Made by a program: the position numbers and the translations under genes | Notes under the pieces: generated by a model | The model's input: only the letters and a program-made list of their open reading frames with translations | The model's database searches: none | Told to the model about the DNA's origin: nothing | Origin: Euonymus europaeus | Lineage: Eukaryota; Streptophyta; Magnoliopsida; Celastrales; Celastraceae | Direction of reading: 5' to 3' | DNA: 64,000 bases | NCBI GenBank assembly: GCA_963580455.1 | Contig: OY756957.1 | Coordinates: 28,736,501 to 28,800,500 of the forward strand | Shown: positions 24,550-35,989 of the stretch, piece by piece | How the letters are laid out: the number at the start of each line of letters is the position of its first letter | Position numbering within the stretch: position 1 is the stretch's first letter

Positions 24550-25027
24550 TCCTGCCAATGGGTATTGGCTAGTGGTACACATATATTTGTTCTTGTAATT
24601 CTTAGCAATTATATGCCAAGTTTTGGTGCCACTGCGGTGCTACTTGTGATATTTTCCCCATTAACTCAGGTTTTTTTTTCTTTTTTTATCTTGCCCTCTT
24701 CCTGCATTTGATTCTTACTTTTGTGTATTTTTTTTTGGAGATAATGGTAGAAATGTAGAATGTTTTCGCGATAACAAGTAATGATAATCTGGCTTTTTCT
24801 TCCCCTGCAGATTACTTGCATAACTATTGAGTACAAATTCACCACGATGCATAAACTAAAACATTATACTTTGGCTCTGCATTTATTTGCCTCGACAAAT
24901 CTTTGGTGGATATCTCACCTCATGAACACTCGTTTGGAAGAAGTTCACTACATACTGATGGACTAGCCATTAACCACATAAATGAATGGATCATTGAGAT
25001 TTTGAACACGAACTTATAAGCAAATAC
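24550..25027. other. Intergenic, 3' flank of the DUF2423 gene
   Basis: No gene recognised. The DNA is T-rich and non-coding. Confidence 0.5.
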
Positions 25028-25297
25028 CTAGCTGTTATTACCATCGTCTAAGGCTTGTGTGTTTCCAGTGCGCTTGGGAATATCTCCTGAGAGTTTGTTT
25101 TGAGAGAATTCTATATAGGTCCACCGTCCTTTGAACAAGTTCGACTGAACACGGAGCATAAACAAAGACTGTTTTTCTCCTATCCATGATGGCAGACTAC
25201 CCGAGAATTTGTTCCTAGAAGATTGATACTCGTCAATCCTGAGCAGTTTTGAAAAGGAGAGACTGCCCTTCAAGACTGATGGAAGCAAGCAATGCAA
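25028..25297 (-). pseudogene. LRR receptor-like fragment
   Basis: The reverse strand encodes about 89 residues with leucine-rich-repeat signatures NKFSGSLPSWIGEKQSLFML and NKLSGDIPKRTGNT. These are typical of the C-terminal repeats of plant LRR receptor-like proteins. There is no signal peptide, no N-terminal cap, no transmembrane helix and no kinase. One repeat is shortened (NLFKGRWTYIEFSQNKLSG). An AT-rich MITE-like end abuts it at about 25312-25370. It is a relic, not a gene. Confidence 0.7.
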
Positions 25298-25420
25298 AAT
25301 GAACTTGCGATTATCATATTAATATATTATATTTTTATTTATTATTCTCTTATCAAACACACCCTTAAAGTGAAAAGGGTGATTCAACCTAGGAGTTCAC
25401 TGCTTGATAAGTTATCTGAA

Positions 25421-25494
25421 TATACTTTTGTTAATTATTGCTGATAATTATAAGGGTTATACTTTTGTTAATTATTGCTGATAATTATAAGGGG
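25421..25494. repeat. 37-bp tandem duplication
   Basis: Two adjacent copies of a segment beginning TATACTTTTGTTAATTATTG and ending ATAATTATAAGGG, starting at 25421 and 25458. Confidence 0.85.
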
Positions 25495-25649
25495 TCATGG
25501 ATGAAGATTGAAGAAGAAAAAAATAAACGGTAAATTATCAGAATGAATCGTAAAGATAAAAGTGTTGGTTAACAACACTGAAAAAGAAAAGAAAAAGGGC
25601 ATAATATTATAATAACAATATTTACAGCACCGTTTTATATCCCATGGGA

Positions 25650-25915
25650 TCGCATAATTTATTTTATTGTATAATATAAGAGAATAATAGATTTTATTAC
25701 AGTGAAATGCGTACTATTACAATGGAATATGTTATTTCATTGTGTTAGGATCTGTTATTCCATTGTGATAACGTATGAGATATTTCATTGTAATAATACA
25801 ATGGAATAACAGATTCTAGTACAATAAAATACATATTATTACAATGAAATACGTTATTTCATTGTAATAAAATCTATTATTTTATTATAATAATATAATA
25901 AAATAAAATAAAATA
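25650..25915. repeat. AT-rich palindromic element of nested ATTACAATG/CATTGTAAT units
   Basis: TTACAATGGAATA, TATTCCATTGTGA, TTTCATTGTAATA, TACAATGGAATAAC and related units alternate in both orientations over about 260 bases, so the region can fold on itself several ways. A foldback MITE or decayed AT-rich transposon is likely. It ends about 180 bases before the pTAC14 start codon. Confidence 0.6.
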
Positions 25916-26094
25916 TGAAATTTCACGACATATATATCATTTTCCCAATATTTAACCCCAACAAAACAATCGGTGGAAAAGAACGTGGACAGGTTTACGG
26001 GATTGAAAGTGGATAAGGTAGTAGCTGTATTTTACACTGCATTAGAAGAAGCAAGTAAATTTGACTCTCAATTTCAACGCAATAACGAAGGCAA

Positions 26095-29000
26095 ATGAGC
26101 TCTTGCATTCCACTGTATAATCTCACGCAGTGTAGCTTGAACAATCTCCAGGTTCTCTTTCTTATACTTATTGATAGACTTCTGGGTTCATTGTATAAGC
26201 CAATTTAGTAACAAAGTTCTAATTTTTAGCAGCGCTGGTGGTCGCCAACTCCCATCACATACCCATTCAGCGGCTTTAGTAAGGCTAGAGAGAACGATGA
26301 CAATAATAGAGTCAGACCCATCCGAGCTGCCGTTGAGACAGCCCCATTCCCATTCTTACAACCTCCAAAAGTTGAAGATGATTCACCCTCTCAGGTTTAC
26401 TAGTGTTGCACAATTAATTTTCTTGTTTCGGGTGTATGCCGTTGTTTGTCGAGTAAATGTTTTTTTTTCCTTGAATATAGCTGGAACCGGCAGACCCTGA
26501 TTTCTACAAGATAGGGTATGTTCGCAGTATGCGAGCATATGGGGTTGATTTCAAGGAAGGACCTGATGGGTTTGGAACTTATGCTTCCAAAGATGTTGAA
26601 CCTACTCGCCGTGCCAGGGTGAGTTGCTCCTTGTCATTACAATTATTAGTTCAGGTCTTACCACCTTCTTCTTTTTTATGATGGATTGATCATATATCAA
26701 TCTGTTCTAATATCTTGAATTTGTTGCTAGTACCATGACTTTTATGAAAGATTTTTTTTTATTGTGTAAATCTTAGTTGCTTAGTCTTTTCTCAGTTACA
26801 CGGTATTTGGATGGACAGGTGATTATGGAAATCCCACTGGAGTTGATGTTAACCATAAGTAAGAAGCTCCCTTGGATGTTTTTCCCTGACATAATACCAG
26901 TGGGTCATCCAATATTTGACATCATTAATTCTACTGATCCAGAGGTAATTAGTTGGATCTTTACTTTGTTAGTCTTAACTCCTGGTTTACACCTTCATCG
27001 TTACCTGTAATTCCTGTTCACTATTTATACCTGTCCAGTTGTTCAACTCGACTGAGGATCATTCCATTGCTGTTTTATTGTTATTATAAATTTTATCATA
27101 TTCTTATTTTGAAAATATCTCCCTGCCAGACAGATTGGGACCTGAGGTTAGCATGCCTTCTATTATATGCATTTGATCACGATGACAACTTTTGGCAGCT
27201 ATATGGTGACTTCTTACCTAGTGCAGAAGAGTGCAATAGCTTGCTTTTGGCTACAGAGGTGTGAACTCGAAGAAAAGGACCCCGTAATGAAGTTGTTGCA
27301 TTTTAACTTTCGTTGTATTGTGATAAGAATCAGTTTTCATTCCTTCCCTATTGTTTGCAGGAGGAGCTCTTGGAGCTGCAGGACCCAAATCTTGCATCAA
27401 CCATGAGAAAACAACAATTAAGAGCGTTAGAATTTTGGGAGAAGAACTGGGTACTGACCAGCCTTTCCATCAAACGCGCTATTATTTTTTCCCCTGTTCC
27501 AGCAATCATTATGCTCATTAATAACACACTGATTTCCTATTCAACCTCCATCAGCATGATGGCGTCCCCCTGAAAATAAAACGCCTTGCTCGTGATCCTG
27601 AGAGATTTATATGGGCTGTGAGTATGGCACAATCACGGTCCATCAACATGCAAATGAGGATTGGTGCTCTTACTCAAGATGCAAATTTATTAGTTCCTTA
27701 TGCTGGTAAGCATCTAAATCTAAATTCATTCTAATTATACCCTCTTAAAATACTGCTTTAATTTAGTTTTTTTAAAAAAGTATATTTGTTGTAGACTGGT
27801 GATAAATAAATGCTCTCTTTTATGTTGTAATATGCAGTTTTGAGATAATTAGGTATATGAATTTTTTTTCTTCTCCAATTTGTGTTTTGCTCTATGAATC
27901 ATTTTAGTTTTAGGCCATCGACGAGTGATAATTTAGGTGTGTCTAAGCAAGAACAATATTTGTGTCCAATGGTACAAAAGAGTAATCATGTGTCAGTTCA
28001 ACACGTGAAGTATTGGCATCGTCATTATTGTCAGCAAATGCATGGCATACATAGGCTACTTTCTGACTTATTTTTTTTTTCTTGAACAAACGCATCTTTG
28101 CATAATTTGTCAACTGAAACATAAATAAAGCTTCCCATATATGCTAAGTGTAATTCTTCACTGACAAGTAAAATTCATTAGCAGAAGTTGAACAAAATTG
28201 TTAGTTGATTGAAGAATCCATGTTGATTGTTTTTGTAAATGCCACCTATCAATCAAGCTCCTTGAATAGTTTAGGCAACGTTAATAGTTTATTCTCCTTT
28301 TTTTTTGTTTACTGGCTTCTGTTGCTTGCAGCAAGGAAAATTTCCATCTCGATCCCTCCCCACAACAGTCTGCAGTTATTGGATAGATTTACTTTTTTTT
28401 TCCTGCCTATTTATCAAATTTCATGATTTTCTGCAGACATGCTAAACCATTCCTTCCAGCCGAATTGTTTTTTTCATTGGCGTTTTAAGGATCGTATGCT
28501 TGAGGTGATGATAAATGCTGGAGAACAGATTAGAAAAGGAGATGAGGTAACTTTTTCTTTGTTTCTGCTAAATATTATTCTTGTCTATCCCTATTCCCTA
28601 CACCAGCCAAGTATTTCCAAGCTACGAAATCCATGCATTATTGGGAATCCCAAGTCCCAGTTTTGTGAGTGAATATTTAATCTCCCAATGAAAATATTTA
28701 ACCACTCAAATTATGGTTTTCATCTTTACTTAATTAGTTGCAAATGCAGCTACGTGCAACATATAATCTCTTGGTCATATGTATTGGAATGCTGATCATA
28801 ACTGATCCATAATTAGTAATTGATCTAAACTAATTGATGTTCCTCACATTGTCAAATCACCTTTCTTTGAATGTTCTCTTTATCTCATTAATGACTAACC
28901 CTTTGGTTGGAATTATGTTACTACCATAAATTTGATATGGAGGTTCCATCGTATTGATCTCATGAAATTTCTTCCAGATGACAGTCAACTACGTGAACAT

Positions 29001-30363
29001 GCAGAAGAATGATATTTTCATGCAAAGATACGGATTTTCATCAACTGTGGTATCTTGCTCACTTTCAACCTTCGCAAAAATAAATAAATTATTTGACTTG
29101 TTTACATGATGCAATATTGGCAGGGAGAACATAGAAATTTGAGATAATAATATAGTTGGTGTTTTCATGAACCTCGAGAAGAAAAAAAAGTTTCATTGTA
29201 AGGAGGAATATGTTTATAGTTTATGCCATAAACAGTTTCCTTTGGGGTGATCATCATAGAATTTTTTTTGGATAATGATATATTTGGTCTTTTCATGGCC
29301 ACTGGGAGAAGGAAACTAAATTCCGAAAGAGGTCTGTGTTTACAAGTTCATGCCAGAAACAGCCTTATGGTCCATGATATATGAGATCTATCAATATGCC
29401 TATATATACTTCGCATAATAAATATATGATAATATTCTGTCAATTTGTAAGGATTTAGATATTATGATGGTTGGTTTTGGGGGAGCACTTAGTGTGCCAA
29501 GGCATTGTGCGAATTGTACAATGTTTTAGCATCCTTCAGAATGTAAAGTAATTTCTTGGATGACCCTCTTTCAAATCCACACTTAAGGTCTTTCTGACTT
29601 AAATATTGTAGAATCCTTGGGATGCTATCCAGTTCTCTGGCGATGCACGTATACATTTGGACTCCTTCCGCTCAGTCTTCAGTATATCCGGGCTTCCCGA
29701 AGAATATTATCATAACAGTACGAGTAATATTTTTGAAAATTTCTTTTTACTGCTTGCTTTCTTTGGCATGTTCCTTGACAGTAATTAATTCCTAGAATTT
29801 TCTGGTAGATCCACATGTGAATTTTCTGGCAGGTAATTTTTCGAGTGATGGTGATACTTTTGTTGATGGTGCGGTCATAGCAGCAGCAAGAACGTTACCC
29901 ACTTGGTCAGATGGGGATTTACCTCTAATTCCAAGCACAGAAAGGAAAGCTGCTAAACAGTTACAGGAAGAGTGCAAACAAATGCTTGCAGAATTTCCTA
30001 CTACTTCTGAGCAAGACCAGAATTTGCTAGGTATGTATATCGAGTATCGACTTATGCCTGCAAATGAGGTTTTTCTTTCTTTCCTTTTCTTTTCAAACAC
30101 TCATCTTGATGTTTTATCTTTCCATGCTTTATCATGAACAGATTCTACTCCAGACCCAAGGAGAACATATGAAGCTGCAATCAAGTGTGTAATTCTTGTC
30201 TTACATTTTGCCTGGTCTTTTTCCTTTTCCAAATACTCAAATGCAGAGTCAGTTCATAAAATGCTACTATCTGGGCTTCTGTAGGTATAGATTGCATCGG
30301 AAGAAGTTCATCGAGAAGCTTGTCCAAGCACTGGATATTTATCAAGAGAGGATATTGTTCTAA
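26095..30363 (+). CDS. PTAC14: pTAC14/PAP7, SET-domain subunit associated with plastid RNA polymerase
   Basis: pTAC14 is an essential component of the plastid-encoded RNA polymerase complex in chloroplast nucleoids and is required for chloroplast development. Thirteen in-phase exons: 26095-26151, 26233-26394, 26481-26618, 26819-26944, 27130-27258, 27361-27450, 27555-27705, 28437-28546, 28978-29049, 29612-29717, 29833-30030, 30142-30184 and 30285-30363. They give 486 residues, close to the remembered Arabidopsis length of about 483. The N-terminal roughly 60 residues are transit-peptide-like. The SET domain runs from about residue 92 (GVDFKEGPDGFGTYASKDVE) to DMLNHSFQPNC (285-295) and MTVNY. 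A Rubisco-methyltransferase-type C-terminal domain follows with FVDGAVIAAARTLPTWSD. The first exon start is inferred from phase and position. No lesion is seen. Confidence 0.9.
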
Positions 30364-30661
30364 TAATTGAGTTTTCATCATTGGAGCTGCATTTTTGTCA
30401 CATGGTTGGCGAAGGAAAAAAATAGGCGAAACATGTGAGTTATAGTGGTAGAGTTGCAGAGATTTAATATACAACTCACATGTTCAATTTTTGAAAACAT
30501 TAGATATTATGTGAGGTAAGAATTGCGTATATCTTGTTGTCTCCGACTTTGCCCATTGCTTATGCACGAGTGTTGTTATAATGTGTGAAGATAATTCATT
30601 TGTTTGCTTGAGACTTGTAGATTAGTTGACTGAAAATGTAGTAAATTTTTTGGATATGAAT

Positions 30662-30909
30662 TGATAAGATCCCACATCGGAAGATCTGGGTGTGAAGGTG
30701 CGGCTTATAAGGGTGCCGCTGCCTTCAATGGTTACCCAGGTTTTCATTGTGTGAGGGCTGAGGCCTTTGATGGACCAAGGGCTGTGGCCTCTGGGTATGG
30801 CTCTAGGCCCTGTTGGGCTTAGGAAATAGCTGGCCCATGTGTGGCTCAAGTAGGCCGTGAGATGTCAGTTGGGCTTGGGTGGCCTTGGTGGTAGGGCTGG
30901 TCCTTATCA
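30662..30909. mobile_element. Solo LTR (TRIM-like) with target-site duplication
   Basis: The 248-base element begins TGATAAGATCCCACATCGG and ends CTTATCA, so its termini are inverted (TGATAAG/CTTATCA) and follow the TG...CA rule. It is flanked on both sides by GAAT (30658-30661 and 30910-30913), a 4-bp target duplication. The CCCACATCGG start is common in plant TRIM/LTR elements. No internal retroelement region is present, so recombination between two LTRs probably left this solo LTR. Confidence 0.75.
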
Positions 30910-30913
30910 GAAT

Positions 30914-31726
30914 TGTTGCGAGTAATAGAAACTAGATTGCGATATGGGTTGAAAGAAGGAAATCTCATACTTCAACTAGGGGTGGTAAAAAAAATTGGTT
31001 TCGGGTCGGACAACATAGATTTTTGCGAAATATTTGCATGTTGGAGTCCGAATTGGTTCAGATCTTTGGATGTACCTAATTGATAGTAATAAATTCGGAC
31101 AAGTAAAATCGGACAATGTTTCAATTTAGGTTAGGATCCGAACTCTGAATTAAATCAGATAAAATTTTTGTATTTAAACCCGTCTTAATTTTAAATTAAA
31201 CAAAATTTATGTTTGGACCCGAATTTCAAGCACTTAACTTATATCTAAAGTTGGTTTAAACCAGATTCGACAAATCGATCATCCGAACAAAGTTTTGCAA
31301 CCCTTATGTTTTTTTTGTTTTTAAATTACCAATTAACACATTAGTATGGACCCCTGGGACTTTGGGGTGCTTCTGGTTTCGTAGCTTCTGATTCTGAGTG
31401 TAAACTGGGTTTTATGGGGGCTTTCATTGGGCCTGGGCTCTTTTTAACCACCATTTAAGATCTACAAGTATTAAGTAGTCCTCTCAGCAGCTCAACCCGT
31501 CACTCGAAACACAGGCCCACGCACCCGGATGAACGGGCACGACTGGATCGAGAAAGAGTCACCCTACCACGAGCAGTCAAAATATGGAAATTATGTCCGA
31601 TCGGTCTGATGCAACTATTTTCTATCTGTCTCCGTCTCCGTCTCCGAAAGCTAGAAAAAAAAACATTAAAATCTCATTGAAACTCATTACTGTTTCTCAT
31701 CCTCGCATTCGGGCACCAGCGTGTCA
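30914..31726. other. Intergenic and EMB1025 leader
   Basis: AT-rich sequence from 30990 to 31330 resembles a decayed repeat seen in similar form at 1250-1560 (repeated ATCCGAA, TTAAATTA, GACAAA-type words). The rest is the promoter and leader of the PPR gene. Confidence 0.45.
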
Positions 31727-33688
31727 ATGTCTACAATACCGTACAAACTCAGTCGTCAAAGGCCCCAGGCTTGCCAACTCTACTGCAACTGCGTGAAATT
31801 GTTGAGTCCATTCTCTGACCTCACAATTCAGACAAGCAGAACTATCGGGACCGAATCCGAAAGCCACCATGAACCTGAGCCCCCAATTTCTGACCTAATC
31901 TTCAAATCCGGTCCCAAAATGGGTTCTTACAAGTCGGGTGATTCCTCTCACTATTCATTGATCGACAACTATGCCGGTTGTGGCGATTTTAGAACATTGG
32001 AGACGGTCTTGGCTCGAATGAGACTGGAAAACAGGGTATTCCTAGAGAAGAGCTTCATTCAAATCTTTAAGGCTTATGGGAAGGCGCAAATTCCTGAGAA
32101 AGCCGTGGAGATGTTTGATAGAATGGTTCGTGAATTTAGGTGTAAACGTACCGTTAAGTCATTTAATTCGGTTCTTAATGTTCTTATAAAAGATGGCAGC
32201 TTTCATCGCGCACTGGAGTTCTACTATTCTGTTGTTAATGATACGAACATGAATATTTCTCCAAATGGGCTTACTTTCAATTTGATCATTAATGCAATGT
32301 GCAAGTTGGGATTGGTTGACAGAGCAGTCGAGTTGTTCAGAGAAATGCCTGTTAGAAAATGCACCCCTGATGTGTATACTTATTGCACCCTAATGGATGG
32401 TTTGTGCAAGGAGGATAGGATTGATGAGGCGGTTTCGTTGTTTGATGAGATGCAAATTGAGGGTTGTTTCCCTACTCCTCAGACGTTCAATGTGCTTATC
32501 AATGGGTTATGCAAGAAGGGTGATTTAGCTCGGGCATCAAAGCTTCTGGATAATATGTTCCTTAAAGGTTGTGTTCCTAATGAAGTGACCTACAATACAC
32601 TTATTAATGGTTTATGTCTTGTGGGGAAGTTGGACAAGGCAGTTAGTGTTTTGGATCGGATGGTGTCAAGAAAATGTGTGCCTAATGAGATCACCTACGG
32701 AACAATTGTCAATGGGCTTGTTAAGCAAGGAAGAGCAGGCGATGCAGCTCATTTGTTGAAGTCCATAGAGGAAAGAGGGTATCTGGTGAACGAATACATT
32801 TATTCTGCTATATTAAGTGGGTTATTTAAGAAGGGAAATTCTGAAGAGGCAATGATATTGTTCAAAAAGATGATAGAAAAGGGATGCAAACCCAACATTG
32901 TTGTTTACAGTGTTGTCGTAGATGGTTTGTGTCGAGAAAGAAAACCCGATGAAGCCAATGAAATTCTTGGTGACATGATAAACAAGGGTTGCCTACCCAA
33001 TGCTTACACATACAGCTCCTTGATGAGAGGTTTTTTCGAGATAGGTAATAGCGGCAGAGCCATACAGGTGTGGAATGAGATGGCTGAAAATAATTGTATA
33101 CCCAACGAGGTTTGTTACAGTGTACTTATTGATGGGTTTTGCAAGGATGGAAAATTGAGGGAGGCTATGACGGTCTGGGCACGCATGTTGTACATAGGAT
33201 GTAAGCCTGATGTTGTAGCTTACGGTTCGATTATTCATGGCCTCTGCAACAGTGGCTCACTAGATGAGGCTACAAAACTCTTCAATGAGATGCTTTGTGG
33301 TAAGCCTGAATCTCAACCAGATGTCATCACTTATAATATGCTTTTGAAAGCTTTTTGTGAGCAGGGAAATGTCTCTCGTGCCATTGATCTTTTAAATGGC
33401 ATGTTGGATAGGGAATGTGATCCAGACTATGTCACATGCAACATATTCTTGAGGGCCTTCGGAGAAAATCTTAGCATTCATCAAGACGGGAGGGAGTTTC
33501 TAGATGAGCTTGTGATTAGGCTATTTAGACGACACAGAGTGTCAGGTGCATCTAAAATTTTGGAAATAATGCTGCAAAAGTCTTTCCCACCAAAAGCCTC
33601 TACTTGGGAAAGAGTTATTCAAGAAATCTGCAAACCCAAGAAGATACGAGCAGACATTAAGAAATGTTGGAGCAATCTATTCTGCTGA
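31727..33688 (+). CDS. EMB1025: P-type pentatricopeptide repeat protein (EMB1025-like)
   Basis: An intronless frame of 653 residues. From about residue 100 it carries at least 13 consecutive P-type PPR motifs of about 35 residues with the usual patterns, for example PDVYTYCTLMDGLCKEDRID, PNEVTYNTLINGLC and PDVVAYGSIIHGLC. It ends with family-like ASTWERVIQEICKPKKIRADI. No E or DYW editing domain follows. P-type PPRs bind organellar RNA and stabilise, splice or promote translation of transcripts. Repeat content and order match my memory of Arabidopsis EMB1025 (At4g20090), an embryo-essential protein. The N-terminus lacks acidic residues for about 40 positions and could be an organelle-targeting peptide. 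The start is the ATG at 31727; the GTG six bases upstream is not used. Confidence 0.88.
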   Translation: MSTIPYKLSRQRPQACQLYCNCVKLLSPFSDLTIQTSRTIGTESESHHEPEPPISDLIFKSGPKMGSYKSGDSSHYSLIDNYAGCGDFRTLETVLARMRLENRVFLEKSFIQIFKAYGKAQIPEKAVEMFDRMVREFRCKRTVKSFNSVLNVLIKDGSFHRALEFYYSVVNDTNMNISPNGLTFNLIINAMCKLGLVDRAVELFREMPVRKCTPDVYTYCTLMDGLCKEDRIDEAVSLFDEMQIEGCFPTPQTFNVLINGLCKKGDLARASKLLDNMFLKGCVPNEVTYNTLINGLCLVGKLDKAVSVLDRMVSRKCVPNEITYGTIVNGLVKQGRAGDAAHLLKSIEERGYLVNEYIYSAILSGLFKKGNSEEAMILFKKMIEKGCKPNIVVYSVVVDGLCRERKPDEANEILGDMINKGCLPNAYTYSSLMRGFFEIGNSGRAIQVWNEMAENNCIPNEVCYSVLIDGFCKDGKLREAMTVWARMLYIGCKPDVVAYGSIIHGLCNSGSLDEATKLFNEMLCGKPESQPDVITYNMLLKAFCEQGNVSRAIDLLNGMLDRECDPDYVTCNIFLRAFGENLSIHQDGREFLDELVIRLFRRHRVSGASKILEIMLQKSFPPKASTWERVIQEICKPKKIRADIKKCWSNLFC

Positions 33689-34766
33689 AATTCAGGTATG
33701 GCTCTCATTGCGTATTTGTAACTTTTCAGGTCTTTAGTTTGTTTTTCATAACCATTATCTCTTGATTGAATTGCCAACAATCGTCAAAGAAAAGGAATAA
33801 ATATTTCCTATGCTAGGAGGAGGGGTGAAATGGCTGAGTAATCTTTGGAAGTAGCTCTATAAATAATTACATGTCTTGGGTAATTGCCAAAACTAGGAGG
33901 AAGTTAAGGCTTGAAAGATTTCAAGATAATAAAAAGTTTTGCACTATGTTTGAAAGATTTCAAAATAGCCCTAGTGTAGCTCCATAATGATTTATTTTCT
34001 GCATTTTTCTTCTCACAGGATGCTTTTGACAATTTCATTTTGAGCATAATTTTACTTATGCATCATCTGCTTTAGATGGCACGTAAGCCACTCACCTTGT
34101 TTTTTTGAGGACTGTGCTCAATAAACTAAATGAGATCTTGGATTATGAAACTCGAACCTACTTGTTGTCATACAAGTCCTGGGAGATATTGGAGCACAAT
34201 GAATCTACCCCAAGAAGAAATCCATAGATATTGGTCTTGGTGCTCCAACTTGGAATTTAAATATCAGTTCTCACTGTATCTCACTGTCTGCTCTTACTAC
34301 AGGGAAAAATAAGTACCACCGTGGTAACTGAATATTCCCCTGAAATTTAATCGCGAAATCTATAGCTCCCCTCCCTCTTCACCAGCCCTAACGCTGCTTT
34401 CTTTTGCCGGGAAGTTGTGTGGGGAGTGATCTTAACCATACACAACTTACATAAGATAGGCATTCCCAAGTCGGTTGATGCTGTCTTTGCAAGTCGAACC
34501 AATAATCAATTAACCACATTCTTCTTTACTGCCTTGCTCAAGGAAAATCTGGGCAGCGGCCTTAATGCTACTTGAGAGCTACCAGGTGCATTTCATATGG
34601 ATCTTTATACATATGTATCAGACTCATCCTTCAAGAAAATGCAATTAAGGTTCTTCAGGTATGCTTCCTTTGAAATAGTTATATGGCAATGATATATTCT
34701 CTAGCTGTTTGCAGTTGGTGGAATCCTTCCACATGACATGTTCAAAGAGAAGTAGAGAGCTTCTAG
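33689..34766. other. Intergenic, 3' flank of the PPR gene
   Basis: No coding exon recognised. A diffuse 3'UTR region with T-rich tracts is followed by unclassified sequence. Confidence 0.5.
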
Positions 34767-35470
34767 TTAGGGATGACAGTAGAGCATATTGGTGCCAGAG
34801 GGATGATGACCCGACATGTTATTAGGGCTGAAATCAAGACTTTGAAATGATGAAGTGTTGAAAATATTTGGAGGCATTGAACCCGAAAGCCTGTTGCCGC
34901 TGATATCCACAAATTGCAGTGAAGTCGCATTGAAGATGGTGGAGGGTAAAGAGCCTGACAACTTATTATATTCGACAGGTAGTTCCTTTAATTGGTGGAG
35001 ACTACTAATGGCTTCATGTACGTATCCTTTCAGATCATGTTGCCACCAATGAAATTGCAATATTTGAAGCTCGGAAAGATCTCCAAACCATGATGGGATA
35101 TCTCCACTTAAGTTGTTCAATCCCAAAGTGATGTCTTTAAGTCGGTGTCATCTATCTAAATCAATTGCCAGAGAACCATGAAACTTGTTGTTTCTTAACG
35201 ATAGTATAGCAAGGAAAAATAGATTCCCTATATGAGGATGGATGGTTCCTGTAAGACCCATGTTAGATAGATCCAAGACAGAAACTAGTGGCGAGGTCCG
35301 CAAGTGATTCCTATCCAGTTGCAAGCAGAGATAGCAGTAGACCAGTTTGTTGCCAAGAGGTTTGAGATCAACGGCGATTTGAGCTTTCAAGGCAAGGCGG
35401 GCTCATTCATCTGTGATTATGTTCTCGGCTTCAATAGCTGATCCAGACATGAAACAAGGCAGCATTGCAA
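34767..35470 (-). pseudogene. LRR-RLK (subfamily XII, EFR-like) N-terminal relic
   Basis: The reverse strand reads, in one frame with interrupting stops: ITDE-stop-ARLALKAQIAVDLK (the start of an LRR N-terminal cap), then VLDLSNMGLTGTIHPHIGNL, then NNKFHGSLAIDLDR-stop-HRLKDITLGLNNLSGDIPSWFG, then more repeats up to NNMSGHHPSG. The order is that of an EFR/FLS2-type receptor ectodomain. The WNW..C cap motif has been replaced by unrelated sequence, at least two in-frame stops are present, and there is no transmembrane or kinase part. It is a truncated pseudogene on the same strand as the LRR fragment near 25.1 kb. Confidence 0.75.
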
Positions 35471-35989
35471 GTATGAAGGATCACTCTCCATGGCTAGCTG
35501 CTGCTAACTTGAGTGATTGGAAAGTTTTATTTGGCAATTACAGGGATGTAAAGACATCTGTTTCAACTATGGATCATAGAATTGTATTTTACATGCTAGT
35601 TTATCGCATTGCCATAAAGGACGAGGCTTGACGACCGGACTTTAAAAGTAATTGAAGAAGCACGTTCATATATATATTTTCCATAAGTGCCTGTATCTAT
35701 GTTCTATGATTGTGAAATAATAAGGATCTGCAAATGCTGATAACGTTCAAGCCAAAAATGGACGAGACTCCAGCATCCACACTAACAAATGTATCAAACA
35801 GCTTAGGGCAAAACCCAATGAGAGAAAATTCTCCCACTAGCTATAAGAATGGACGAAGTTTGCTTTGTCCTTGGTAAACAAATAGCGAACTAGATTTATG
35901 AGTCTATCAACAAAATTTTTGGCAAAACCACTCGGTATAAGTAAGCTATCAATGAGACTCAGTAAACAGCTATATTTTTAGTGTCATGA
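35471..35989. other. Intergenic
   Basis: No supported feature; short AT-rich DNA between two relic genes. Confidence 0.5.
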
